Below are positions 1-6,340 of a stretch of DNA of 24,586 nucleotides, in pieces (within the stretch, counting starts at the first letter, position 1; each line of letters opens with the position of its first letter). Below the pieces are notes generated by a model. It did not search any database, had not been told where the DNA came from, and saw only the letters and a program-made list of their open reading frames with translations. Source of the DNA: UBA2040 sp002332715 (GTDB taxonomy: Bacteria; Bacteroidota; Bacteroidia; Flavobacteriales_D; Crocinitomicaceae); assembly GCA_029242295.1 (NCBI GenBank), contig JAQWUF010000110.1, positions 1 to 24,586 of the forward strand. The letters run 5' to 3'. The position numbers and the translations under genes were made by a program.

Positions 1-106
1 CAAACATATTGGCAATAAACTCTTTCAGCTTTGGATAATCGTCTCCGATTTCCTCACATTCTTTCTTTAAAATAGGGTCGCCATAGGCAACAATTGGTAA
101 AATCAT
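1..106 (-). CDS. def: Peptide deformylase, N-terminal part (cut by window edge)
   Basis: Only the first 35 codons are present; the gene runs off the left edge. The N-terminus MILPIVAYGDPILKKECEEI is the characteristic opening of bacterial peptide deformylase, the metalloenzyme that removes the formyl group from the initiator methionine of nascent proteins. The catalytic motifs (GxGLAAxQ, EGCLS, HExDH) lie outside the window, so the call rests on the N-terminus and on the neighbour: ruvX lies directly upstream on the same strand. A full-consensus promoter ends 4 bases before this ATG, so the gene is probably transcribed on its own. Confidence 0.85.
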   Translation of the reverse strand, partial: MILPIVAYGDPILKKECEEIGDDYPKLKEFIANMF

Positions 107-110
107 GTCG

Positions 111-139
111 CAAATTTACGTCAATTAGGAAGTATTCAA
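111..139 (-). promoter_or_regulatory. Bacteroidota promoter of def, predicted leaderless
   Basis: On the minus strand TTG (137-139) is followed by an 18-base spacer and TAAATTTG (111-118), matching the Bacteroidota consensus TTG-N17-23-TAnnTTTG. The -7 box ends only 4 bases before the def ATG (104-106). Transcription would therefore start at or within a base or two of the start codon. Confidence 0.7.
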
Positions 140-177
140 AACAAAAAACTGTTAGAATTGTTTAAAAATCGATAAGT

Positions 178-594
178 CTATCGTTTGTATTCGTCCAAAT
201 AGGATTGAAGAATGATAGTCGCGCTTACTTTATCGATTAAACCTTTGTCTTTTTTTACCTTTTTGGAAGCGCCCATCATAGAGATTGTTTCGCTTGCCAT
301 TTTTGAGGTATATCTCTCGTCCATCATCACCACTTCTTTCGACGGAAACTGCTTAATCAAAGCCGCCTGGAGCATTCTTACATTTTCACTGATATGTGTA
401 TCCTCATTGTTCAAACGCTTTGGATCACCTAGCACGAGTGTGTCAACAGTCTCTTTTTTGAACCATTTTTCCAAATAATCCATGAGGTTTTTTGATTCCA
501 CTGTCTCGTGACCAAACGCAAAAATGCAATTCTCATCCGTAATGGCAAGTCCTGTTCTTTTTAATCCGAAATCTATCGCTATTGTTTTTGGCAT
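178..594 (-). CDS. ruvX: Holliday junction resolvase-like / pre-16S rRNA nuclease RuvX (YqgF)
   Basis: 138 aa, the usual length for the family. The RNase H-like fold is shown by the first strand with the catalytic aspartate (AIDFGLKRTGLA, D8), the LGDPKRLN segment around residues 54-62, the DERYTS motif at 92-97 and a C-terminal D121 in GLIDKVSATIIL. Family members are tied to 5'-end maturation of 16S rRNA and were also proposed as Holliday junction resolvases. It is co-directional with def, with 71 bases between them, and divergent from dapD. The ATG at 594 is the only sensible start because the catalytic strand begins at residue 4. Confidence 0.93.
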   Translation of the reverse strand: MPKTIAIDFGLKRTGLAITDENCIFAFGHETVESKNLMDYLEKWFKKETVDTLVLGDPKRLNNEDTHISENVRMLQAALIKQFPSKEVVMMDERYTSKMASETISMMGASKKVKKDKGLIDKVSATIILQSYLDEYKR

Positions 595-598
595 GGGT

Positions 599-606
599 CA
601 AATTTA
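599..606 (-). promoter_or_regulatory. -7 box before ruvX
   Basis: TAAATTTG on the minus strand matches TAnnTTTG exactly and ends 4 bases before the ruvX ATG, the same geometry as in def. I see no TTG at the expected -33 spacing, so the site rests on the -7 box and its position. Confidence 0.5.
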
Positions 607-648
607 GGATTTAAGTTGAAGTTTCCCGACAGATTGAAATTCAATTGT

Positions 649-656
649 TAATTTTG
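649..656 (+). promoter_or_regulatory. -7 box before dapD
   Basis: TAATTTTG matches TAnnTTTG and lies 18 bases upstream of the dapD ATG at 675, predicting a short leader of about 12-14 bases. It argues against the TTG at 645 being the start, because that codon lies just upstream of and partly overlaps the box. No clear -33 TTG is seen. Confidence 0.5.
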
Positions 657-674
657 CAATCTAAAATCAACATT

Positions 675-1484
675 ATGCGCTCAAAAATCGAAGAAGCTTG
701 GGAAAATCGTTCCCTTTTGGAAAACACAACTTACAGAACTGCAATAGAAACAATAATTGAAGATCTCGACAAAGGGATTCTTCGTGTAGCTGAGCCGAAT
801 GAATTGGGTAATTGGACAGTTAACGAATGGGTTAAAAAAGCTGTAGTAATGTATTTTCCTATTCGTAAAATGGAAACTATTGAGGTAGGTCCTTTCGAAT
901 TTCACGATAAAATGGCCTTGAAAACAAACTACAAAGAATTAGGTGTACGTGTTGTTCCTCATGCTGTTGCACGATATGGAGCTTTCATCGCCCCAGGCGT
1001 AATCATGATGCCATCTTATATTAACATTGGTGCCTATGTAGATTCAGGAACAATGGTCGACACTTGGGCGACAGTTGGATCTTGCGCTCAAATTGGAAAA
1101 AATGTTCATTTGAGCGGCGGAGTTGGCATAGGCGGAGTTCTTGAGCCACTTCAAGCATCACCCGTAATTATTGAAGACGGTGCATTTATTGGTTCACGAT
1201 GTATCGTTGTGGAGGGTGTTCACGTAGGAAAAGAAGCGGTTCTAGGCGCGAATGTTGTTTTGACCATGTCGACAAAAATAATAGACATTACAGGCAGCGA
1301 ACCGATTGAAATGAAAGGTAAAGTTCCCGAAAGAAGCGTTGTTATTCCTGGCTCTTACGCGAAGAAATTTCCAGCTGGCGAATTCCAAGTTCCATGTGCT
1401 TTGATTATCGGAAAAAGAAAAGCTTCGACTGATTTGAAGACAAGTTTGAACGATGCCTTGCGTGAAAACGACGTTGCGGTTTAA
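675..1484 (+). CDS. dapD: 2,3,4,5-tetrahydropyridine-2,6-dicarboxylate N-succinyltransferase
   Basis: 269 aa from the ATG at 675 (MRSKIEEAWENRS). The enzyme transfers succinyl from succinyl-CoA to tetrahydrodipicolinate in the succinylase branch of lysine and meso-diaminopimelate synthesis, so it feeds both protein and peptidoglycan. The N-terminal helical domain is followed by a left-handed beta-helix built from hexapeptide repeats, roughly residues 105-220 (for example GAFIAPGVIMMPSYINIGAY and VDTWATVGSCAQIG), and a short C-terminal extension. Length and motifs fit the family. It is divergent from ruvX and its stop overlaps the stop of the convergent 83-aa gene by 3 bases. An upstream in-frame TTG at 645 is less likely as start. 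Confidence 0.95.
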   Translation: MRSKIEEAWENRSLLENTTYRTAIETIIEDLDKGILRVAEPNELGNWTVNEWVKKAVVMYFPIRKMETIEVGPFEFHDKMALKTNYKELGVRVVPHAVARYGAFIAPGVIMMPSYINIGAYVDSGTMVDTWATVGSCAQIGKNVHLSGGVGIGGVLEPLQASPVIIEDGAFIGSRCIVVEGVHVGKEAVLGANVVLTMSTKIIDITGSEPIEMKGKVPERSVVIPGSYAKKFPAGEFQVPCALIIGKRKASTDLKTSLNDALRENDVAV

Positions 1485-1732
1485 TTACCAGCCGTCATCA
1501 ATTTCGTTTCCCAGTTTTCGGTAGAGAGAATTTCGTAATGTTCGGTGCTAACTTCGAGCATATCCATTATTCTCAATTTCTCAGGATATTGTTCAGCTGT
1601 GAACTTAAAGTGATATACTTTGTTTCCTATAGTCTGTAGTTCTTCAAAGTCGATTGCAGAGTTGATTTTATAAAAACGCAAACCATTGGCCAGTTTTCTA
1701 TATTGCGGAAAGTCGGTATTTTTGTTATCCAT
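1481..1732 (-). CDS. Conserved-looking hypothetical protein, 83 aa
   Basis: A small soluble protein with no signal peptide or membrane segment. The sequence is mixed charged/aromatic (for example NGLRFYKIN, KVYHFKFTAEQYPEKL) and suggests a compact alpha/beta fold; I do not recognise a family. It is tail-to-tail with dapD with overlapping stops and head-to-head with the TPR gene, 14 bases apart. A TATATTTG box ends 4 bases before its ATG, which supports it being a real, independently transcribed gene. Function unknown. Confidence 0.7.
   Translation of the reverse strand: MDNKNTDFPQYRKLANGLRFYKINSAIDFEELQTIGNKVYHFKFTAEQYPEKLRIMDMLEVSTEHYEILSTENWETKLMTAGN
1717..1724 (+). promoter_or_regulatory. 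Possible -7 box for the TPR-nth-NUDIX operon
   Basis: TATTTTTG on the plus strand matches TAnnTTTG and lies 22 bases before the ATG at 1747. It sits inside the 5' end of the divergent 83-aa gene. There is no TTG at the usual -33 spacing, so support is moderate. Confidence 0.35.
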
Positions 1733-1736
1733 CGTT

Positions 1737-1744
1737 CAAATATA
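1737..1744 (-). promoter_or_regulatory. -7 box before the 83-aa gene, predicted leaderless
   Basis: TATATTTG on the minus strand ends 4 bases before the ATG at 1732, repeating the def and ruvX geometry. It occupies most of the 14-base gap between the two divergent genes. Confidence 0.5.
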
Positions 1745-1746
1745 TT

Positions 1747-2364
1747 ATGTTTATCAATAAAGAACACGAATCAGCCTATAAATTAATGCAAGAACTGCAC
1801 TATGAAAAGGCGGTTTTAATTTATACGAAAGTAATCGCTCAACATCCGAATGCGCCTGAATTGTACTCAGAACGAGGTGTTGCGTACATTCATCTTCAGC
1901 AAAAGGAAAAGAGCATGGCTGATTTGAATAAAAGCGTTGAATTGCAGCCAGACTATGCATATCGTTATGCTTCACGCGGACATGCGAGAGATTTTTTCGG
2001 AGATATTGACGGTGCCATAGAAGATTATGAAATTGCCGCAGAAATGGACCCGAACGATGCCATTGTATATAATAACTTGGGACTTTTACTTGAAAAGAAA
2101 GGGAACATGATTGCGGCGAAAGCCAATTTCACACGATCAGACGCCTTGCATGAACAAGAAAAAAATCTTCAAAATGTTGTTTCAGAGATGGAAGGTGAGA
2201 CAATTGAAATGCCTGAAATACAACCGAATTCTACAGAGAAGAAAATTGAAGAGAAAGCAGCGGAAAAGGAAAGCACGGCGGTAGAAATGAAAAAAATCTT
2301 CACGGAGAAAAGTCAATGGAAAGAATTCTTGAAGTTTGTCACCAACGGATTTAAAATTAAATGA
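1747..2364 (+). CDS. Tetratricopeptide-repeat protein
   Basis: 205 aa without a signal peptide. About four TPR units span residues 7-138, with recognisable core residues (for example APELYSERGVAYIHLQQKEK, YAYRYASRGHARDFFGDIDG and AIVYNNLGLLLEKKGN), followed by a charged, probably disordered glutamate/lysine-rich tail to about residue 185 and a short amphipathic end. TPRs bind peptides or partner proteins; no substrate can be inferred. Its stop overlaps the nth start (ATGA), so it is translationally coupled to nth and probably leads a three-gene operon with the NUDIX gene. Confidence 0.85.
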   Translation: MFINKEHESAYKLMQELHYEKAVLIYTKVIAQHPNAPELYSERGVAYIHLQQKEKSMADLNKSVELQPDYAYRYASRGHARDFFGDIDGAIEDYEIAAEMDPNDAIVYNNLGLLLEKKGNMIAAKANFTRSDALHEQEKNLQNVVSEMEGETIEMPEIQPNSTEKKIEEKAAEKESTAVEMKKIFTEKSQWKEFLKFVTNGFKIK

Positions 2365-3008
2365 CGAAGAAAGAAAAAGCGCAATACATTATCGACGAAT
2401 TGGAGAAACTTTATCCAGAAGTTCCTGTTCCCTTAGATCACAAAGACCCTTATACATTGTTGATAGCAGTTTTACTTTCTGCTCAATGCACCGATGTGCG
2501 CGTCAATAAAATCACACCTTCCCTCTTTTCAAGAGCCGACAACCCACACGACATGATAAAAATGACAGTGGAAGAAATCAAGGAAATTATTCGTCCTTGT
2601 GGTTTATCTCCGATGAAATCGAAAGGAATACATGGCTTAAGCGAAATATTATTGGCCAAACACCACGGCGAAGTTCCTCAGAGTTTTGAAGCTTTGGAAG
2701 AACTTCCAGCAGTTGGACACAAAACAGCAAGCGTTGTCATGAGTCAGGCTTATGGAGTACCCGCATTTCCAGTAGATACACACATTCATCGACTTCTAAT
2801 CCGTTGGGGAATTACAAAAGGGAAAAACGTAGTTGAAACGGAAAAAGATGCTAAAAAGGTGTTTCCGAGAGAATTGTGGAACAAATTGCACCTTCAAATC
2901 ATATTTTACGGAAGAGAATATTCGCCATCTAGGAGCCCGAAATGGGAAAAAGATTTTATTACCCGTGAAATCGGAACGGCGGCTGCCAAAAAAGAACTGG
3001 TTCAATGA
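2361..3008 (+). CDS. nth: Endonuclease III (DNA glycosylase/AP lyase) lacking the 4Fe-4S cysteines
   Basis: 215 aa, similar to E. coli Nth (211). It excises oxidised pyrimidines and nicks at abasic sites in base-excision repair. The helix-hairpin-helix and catalytic segment reads LEELPAVGHKTASVV with K121 (E. coli K120) and VDTHIHR with D139 (E. coli D138). The C-terminal region that in E. coli carries C-X6-C-X2-C-X5-C here reads FYGREYSPSRSPKWEKDF: none of the four cluster cysteines is present, so the protein should not bind a 4Fe-4S cluster. The glycosylase core is otherwise intact. It overlaps the TPR gene upstream and the NUDIX gene downstream by ATGA, consistent with a repair/sanitation operon. 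Confidence 0.93.
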   Translation: MTKKEKAQYIIDELEKLYPEVPVPLDHKDPYTLLIAVLLSAQCTDVRVNKITPSLFSRADNPHDMIKMTVEEIKEIIRPCGLSPMKSKGIHGLSEILLAKHHGEVPQSFEALEELPAVGHKTASVVMSQAYGVPAFPVDTHIHRLLIRWGITKGKNVVETEKDAKKVFPRELWNKLHLQIIFYGREYSPSRSPKWEKDFITREIGTAAAKKELVQ

Positions 3009-3637
3009 TCGATTGGTTGACTTTCTTGAAGAACCAAATCACCAATGAATTGCCTGGCGAGCGCGCACATGTGGAGATGATGCCTATGCGCGGCTTATCA
3101 AGTGATGCTTTGAAGAAGGCCAACAACGCCAAAGAAAGTGCCGTTGCGATTCATTTGTTGCAAAAAGAAAAAGGAATAGAAATACTCCTGACGCAACGCA
3201 ATACCTATGAAGGCGCGCACAGCGGACAGATTAGTTTCCCGGGTGGGAAACGTGATGCTTCAGACGAAGATTCCATCCACACCGCTCGTCGAGAAAGTTT
3301 TGAAGAAATTGCCATGCCTTTTGAAAATGGAGAATTAATCGGTCCAATGACGGAAATCTATATTCCAGTGAGCAATTTCCATGTCAAACCGTATGTTTTC
3401 TTTCATTCTGAATTGACCGTTGAATTGGTTCCTGACCCACGAGAGGTGGCGTCTATTTTCCTATTACCAGGAGTTGAATTAATCGATAAGAAACTGCGAA
3501 CAGAAGTAGACATTCCCATCGGAAATGGTCGAATCTTGAAAGATGTGCCCTGCTTTCTTTACGAAAACCGCATTATATGGGGAGCTACAGCCATTCTTTT
3601 GAACGAACTGAAGGAAATCCTCAGTCGACGCGATTAA
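3005..3637 (+). CDS. NUDIX hydrolase, CoA pyrophosphatase (NudL-like)
   Basis: 210 aa. The stretch LLTQRNTYEGAHSGQISFPG is the UPF0035/NudL signature that precedes the NUDIX box in CoA-type hydrolases. The box follows at GGKRDASDEDS and ARRESFEEIA, with the metal-binding RESFEE core. Such enzymes cleave CoA or its derivatives to 3',5'-ADP and phosphopantetheine, or act on other nucleotide diphosphates. The substrate here is inferred from the signature only. The start overlaps the nth stop (ATGA), so it is the last gene of the TPR-nth-NUDIX operon. Confidence 0.85.
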   Translation: MIDWLTFLKNQITNELPGERAHVEMMPMRGLSSDALKKANNAKESAVAIHLLQKEKGIEILLTQRNTYEGAHSGQISFPGGKRDASDEDSIHTARRESFEEIAMPFENGELIGPMTEIYIPVSNFHVKPYVFFHSELTVELVPDPREVASIFLLPGVELIDKKLRTEVDIPIGNGRILKDVPCFLYENRIIWGATAILLNELKEILSRRD

Positions 3638-3726
3638 AATCTGAATCAAGCAAAACCAAAGGCAAGCGAAGCACTATTTCCATTTTTGGTAATCAAGTGA
3701 ATTAAATTTTGAGAAGAAACACCAAA

Positions 3727-3891
3727 TTAGTATCGACCTTCGCCAAGAATATAGTGAGAGTCTACTTGTTTTATGGAAGAAATAATACCTAATGTATGAC
3801 CAAAATTATAGACCTTTTGAAAACATGTATTTTGTGCCTTAAGGTGAACAAAAAGTACAAATAATAAAATAAGTTGAAATATTTTTTTCAT
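3727..3891 (-). pseudogene. Truncated secreted-protein remnant
   Basis: From ATG 3891 the frame encodes a good Bacteroidota signal peptide (MKKIFQLILLFVLFVHLKAQ) and then NTCFQKVYNFGHTLG and SSIKQVDSHYILGEGRY before a TAA, 54 aa in all. Past the stop the same frame continues for 27 codons with plausible protein (FGVSSQNLIHLITKNGNSAS) before a TGA. Both parts resemble the opening blade of the secreted beta-propeller-like proteins common in this phylum, whose strands read like 'YI..G......FLIK....GN'. I read it as the 5' remnant of a longer secreted protein cut by a nonsense mutation and a deletion. A genuine 54-aa secreted peptide is possible. Confidence 0.5.
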
Positions 3892-3907
3892 TTACAAATC
3901 AAAAACG

Positions 3908-3935
3908 CAGTGGCAACCAAATAATTGGTCACCAC
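3908..3935. repeat. Nested inverted repeat (stem-loop)
   Basis: AGTGG pairs with CCACT, and inside it ACCAA pairs with TTGGT around an ATAA loop, with a symmetric CA/CA internal loop. It lies just upstream (minus strand) of the truncated secreted ORF. There is no U-run, so it is not a standard terminator. Confidence 0.45.
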
Positions 3936-4044
3936 TTACGAAATTAAACTATTTACAATTGTTAAAAGGCAATTTGCTAGTTTTCTGAAGTTTTAACCTA
4001 AAGACATCGCGCATAGCATCATAATCTTTTTACCGTTTATGTAA

Positions 4045-4080
4045 AACAAAAAAGAGGAACCGCTGGCGTGATCCCTCTTT
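4045..4080 (-). terminator. Intrinsic terminator downstream of the metal-uptake operon
   Basis: On the minus strand AAAGAGGGA (4072-4080) pairs with TTCCTCTTT (4051-4059), including one G-U pair, around a 12-base loop. The stem runs directly into TTTTTTG followed by TTTT. It lies about 140 bases past the stop of the last permease gene and is co-directional with it. On the plus strand the U-run is too short to terminate well. Confidence 0.7.
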
Positions 4081-4118
4081 AGCTAAAACTATAAAACCTA
4101 ACTACAACTATGAAATTG
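4047..4118 (-). ncRNA. Candidate ~70-nt small RNA ending in the terminator
   Basis: A TATATTTG box (4124-4131, minus strand) would start transcription near 4118 and the intrinsic terminator would stop it near 4047. The transcript has no meaningful reading frame; its 5' half is AU-rich and single-stranded-looking and its 3' half is the terminator hairpin, the plan of many trans-acting small RNAs. No -33 TTG is seen. The simpler alternative is that the hairpin merely ends the upstream operon. Confidence 0.3.
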
Positions 4119-4218
4119 AGGCACAAATATACTATGCACACTTAGATGTAAAAGTTAAGGAAGTGTTAAATTTAAGTGAATAAATGATAACGTTTTTAAT
4201 TATCTGAATTACTGAGAC

Positions 4219-5085
4219 TTACACAACCGTTTTGAATCTTGAATTTGTGATTTGAACCACAATTGTTAAGAATATAACAAGACCAGAAACCGTAATTATA
4301 GTTGGACTAATCGCCAAGTCGAAATGAAGCGCAGTGAAATAACCGACTAGGACATCAAAAGTTGATATAACGAGTGACAAAAGAAGCATGTTCCTTAGGT
4401 TCTTGGTGAGCAAATATGCCGTTGCTGGCGGAACGACCAAAAAGCCAACAACAAGAATGGCGCCTACACTTTCGAAGCTGAGAACCGTAACTAAACTTAC
4501 CAAGGTCATCAAGGCATAATGCCAAAAACCAGTAGAGATTCCTTTGGTTTGGGCATATTCTGCCTGAAACGCATGGATTTGAAATCCTTTGAAACCTTTG
4601 AAGACGAAAACTACGACAATCAATAAGAGTGGTAAAAGCAACATCATACTTTTTGTTCCCCAGAGCCTTCCTCCTATTATTATTTTGTCCAAAAAGGTTA
4701 AGCCCAATTCACCAAACAATACACAGTCTTTGTCTATGTGCGAATTCCCATCGGCGAAAACGGTGATGAGAATGACCCCTAGCGCAAAAAGCCAGGTAAA
4801 GGTGAGTCCAATGGAGGCGTCTTCTTGCAGTTTCAGTTTTCTATAAAGAAAATCGATGATAATCGTGGTCAAAACTCCAAAAACGGCGGCACCAATCAAA
4901 ATAAAGCTGCTCGATGAATACGAACCGACCAAAAAAGCGATCACCACTCCAGGCAAAACGCTATGCGAAATAGCGTCTCCCACCATCACCATTTTCCGAA
5001 GCACCAAAAACACGCCCAACAGCGAACACGACCATGCGATGAGCAAGGCAGTTGAAATATTTAGAATATCGTTTAAGTTCAACAT
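4219..5085 (-). CDS. Metal ABC transporter permease (TroD/ZnuB family)
   Basis: 288 aa from the ATG at 5085, with about eight hydrophobic membrane segments. The family signature is RKMVMVGDAISHSVLPGVVI near the N-terminus, and GAILVVGFLVVPPATAYLLT near the C-terminus is the typical ABC-3 family helix. It would form the membrane channel with the fused permease encoded just upstream, for Mn, Fe or Zn import. The ATG shares one base with the TGA of that gene (TGATG); a TTG one codon upstream is a weaker start. Last gene of the four-gene operon. Confidence 0.9.
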   Translation of the reverse strand: MLNLNDILNISTALLIAWSCSLLGVFLVLRKMVMVGDAISHSVLPGVVIAFLVGSYSSSSFILIGAAVFGVLTTIIIDFLYRKLKLQEDASIGLTFTWLFALGVILITVFADGNSHIDKDCVLFGELGLTFLDKIIIGGRLWGTKSMMLLLPLLLIVVVFVFKGFKGFQIHAFQAEYAQTKGISTGFWHYALMTLVSLVTVLSFESVGAILVVGFLVVPPATAYLLTKNLRNMLLLSLVISTFDVLVGYFTALHFDLAISPTIITVSGLVIFLTIVVQITNSRFKTVV

Positions 5086-6338
5086 CAATTGTATGGTATT
5101 TCTTTGTTGTGCGGATCTTCAGTTGGGTAATCCAATTCTTTCACTAATTGTGCCTCCAATTCGTCGGTAATCAAATGTTCTATGGTTTCAGCGGTTCCGT
5201 GAATATGATCTTCTTTAAAGTTCAATCGTTGGGTCAAATACAGCTCCCACAAACGATGCAAACGGACAATTCTTTTGGCTTCAATGGCTCCTCTTTCCGT
5301 CAAGGCATAAACATCATTTGTTTTTGTGACCCAATCTTTATCAGAAACATTGTTAAATGTTTTTTGAAGTTGATCGGTATCCATTTTTCGCTTGTCTAAA
5401 AAACTTGAAAGGGTTACTTCTTTTATCCCAATTTCATTCAACTGATGCAAGGCTTTCATAACGTTTTCTTCGTTGATTTTCCGGAGGTTATTGCTGTTTC
5501 TTCTTCGGATAAAGAAATATCCTTTTTCGGGAGCAAAAAGCAAAGTAATCAAGGTGAAAAGGAACAAAATCATGATGACCCACGGACCCGTTGGCATGTC
5601 TTCGCCAAGCAAGGACAGTAATCCACCTCCGATTCCAGCCATCGCACCAAAAACGGCAGAAATTGCCATCATTTTTCGTAAAGAATTAGTCCAATAACGA
5701 GATGAAGCAGCTGGCGCAATCAATAATGCCGACATCAGCACAACTCCAACGGCTTGCAATCCAATGGCAATGATCAAAACAGTCATTAAGGAGAGCAAAG
5801 TTTCGTAGAAATTGACTTTCCAACCTTGGGTATTGGCAAAATCCTTGTTGAAACTCAAAAGTAGAAAAGGCTTGTAGAATACACCAACCGAAATGACTAC
5901 TAGAATTGCGGCAATGAGGAATACTATCACATCCATTTCGGTCATCGTAGCGGCTTTCCCGAAGAGAAAATCTTTCAATCCCGCTTGATCGCCGTTGCCC
6001 GAATTTGAAATAACAGAGAGAAAAACGCTTCCAAAAGCGAAGTAGATTGTCGTAACCAAACCTATGGCTGAATCTTCGCTTAGTTTCGTTTTTCGGTGGA
6101 TTACATCTATGCTAAGAATGGCGAGATATCCGAAGACAAGTCCTCCTAAAAGTAGATAGAATGGATCTTTTGTGCCGCTCAAAATAAATCCAACGGCAAC
6201 ACCAGGCAATACCGAATGTGCTACGGCGTCACCGACCAATGCTCGTTTTCGCAGAAAAGCATAGCAACCGACAACTCCAGCGACAGCGCTAATGACAGCG
6301 AGTCCAATCAAAACCAAAATAAGTGTGGATGAGAGCAT
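5085..6338 (-). CDS. Metal ABC permease fused to a C-terminal DtxR/MntR-type metalloregulator
   Basis: 417 aa against about 280 for a plain permease. Residues 1-270 are an ABC-3 family permease (RKRALVGDAVAHSVLPGVAV; about eight membrane segments). After a basic junction (FFIRRRNS, 276-282) residues 284-417 read as a DtxR-family regulator: a winged-helix-like part to about 355 and a dimerisation/metal domain with RIVRLHRLWELYL, GTAETIEHL and DPHNKEIP. H361, E384, E387 and H388 align with the MntR metal ligands H77, E99, E102 and H103. The helix where DNA recognition is expected (about 318-330) is divergent. Two bases separate it from the ATPase gene. It could be a membrane-tethered repressor or a metal-sensing gate on the permease; the sequence cannot decide. 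Confidence 0.92.
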   Translation of the reverse strand: MLSSTLILVLIGLAVISAVAGVVGCYAFLRKRALVGDAVAHSVLPGVAVGFILSGTKDPFYLLLGGLVFGYLAILSIDVIHRKTKLSEDSAIGLVTTIYFAFGSVFLSVISNSGNGDQAGLKDFLFGKAATMTEMDVIVFLIAAILVVISVGVFYKPFLLLSFNKDFANTQGWKVNFYETLLSLMTVLIIAIGLQAVGVVLMSALLIAPAASSRYWTNSLRKMMAISAVFGAMAGIGGGLLSLLGEDMPTGPWVIMILFLFTLITLLFAPEKGYFFIRRRNSNNLRKINEENVMKALHQLNEIGIKEVTLSSFLDKRKMDTDQLQKTFNNVSDKDWVTKTNDVYALTERGAIEAKRIVRLHRLWELYLTQRLNFKEDHIHGTAETIEHLITDELEAQLVKELDYPTEDPHNKEIPYN

Positions 6339-6340
6339 AA

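Larger units (their letters stand above)
3638..4218. other. 580-bp stretch without an intact gene
   Basis: Between the NUDIX gene and the metal-transport operon. It holds a truncated secreted-protein remnant (3727-3891, minus), a nested stem-loop (3908-3935), a strong minus-strand intrinsic terminator (4045-4080) and a TATATTTG box (4124-4131, minus). No longer reading frame with coding character is seen on either strand. Confidence 0.6.

Noticed and set aside
645..674. TTG at 645 as the start of dapD
   Set aside because: It lies just upstream of and partly overlaps the TAATTTTG promoter box; the family begins at the ATG at 675.
4110..4145. A plus-strand mini-ORF (MKLRHKYTMHT) just after the hairpin at 4051-4080, possibly a leader peptide
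   Set aside because: Eleven codons, no downstream gene on the plus strand and no amino-acid bias typical of attenuators; it overlaps the minus-strand promoter box.
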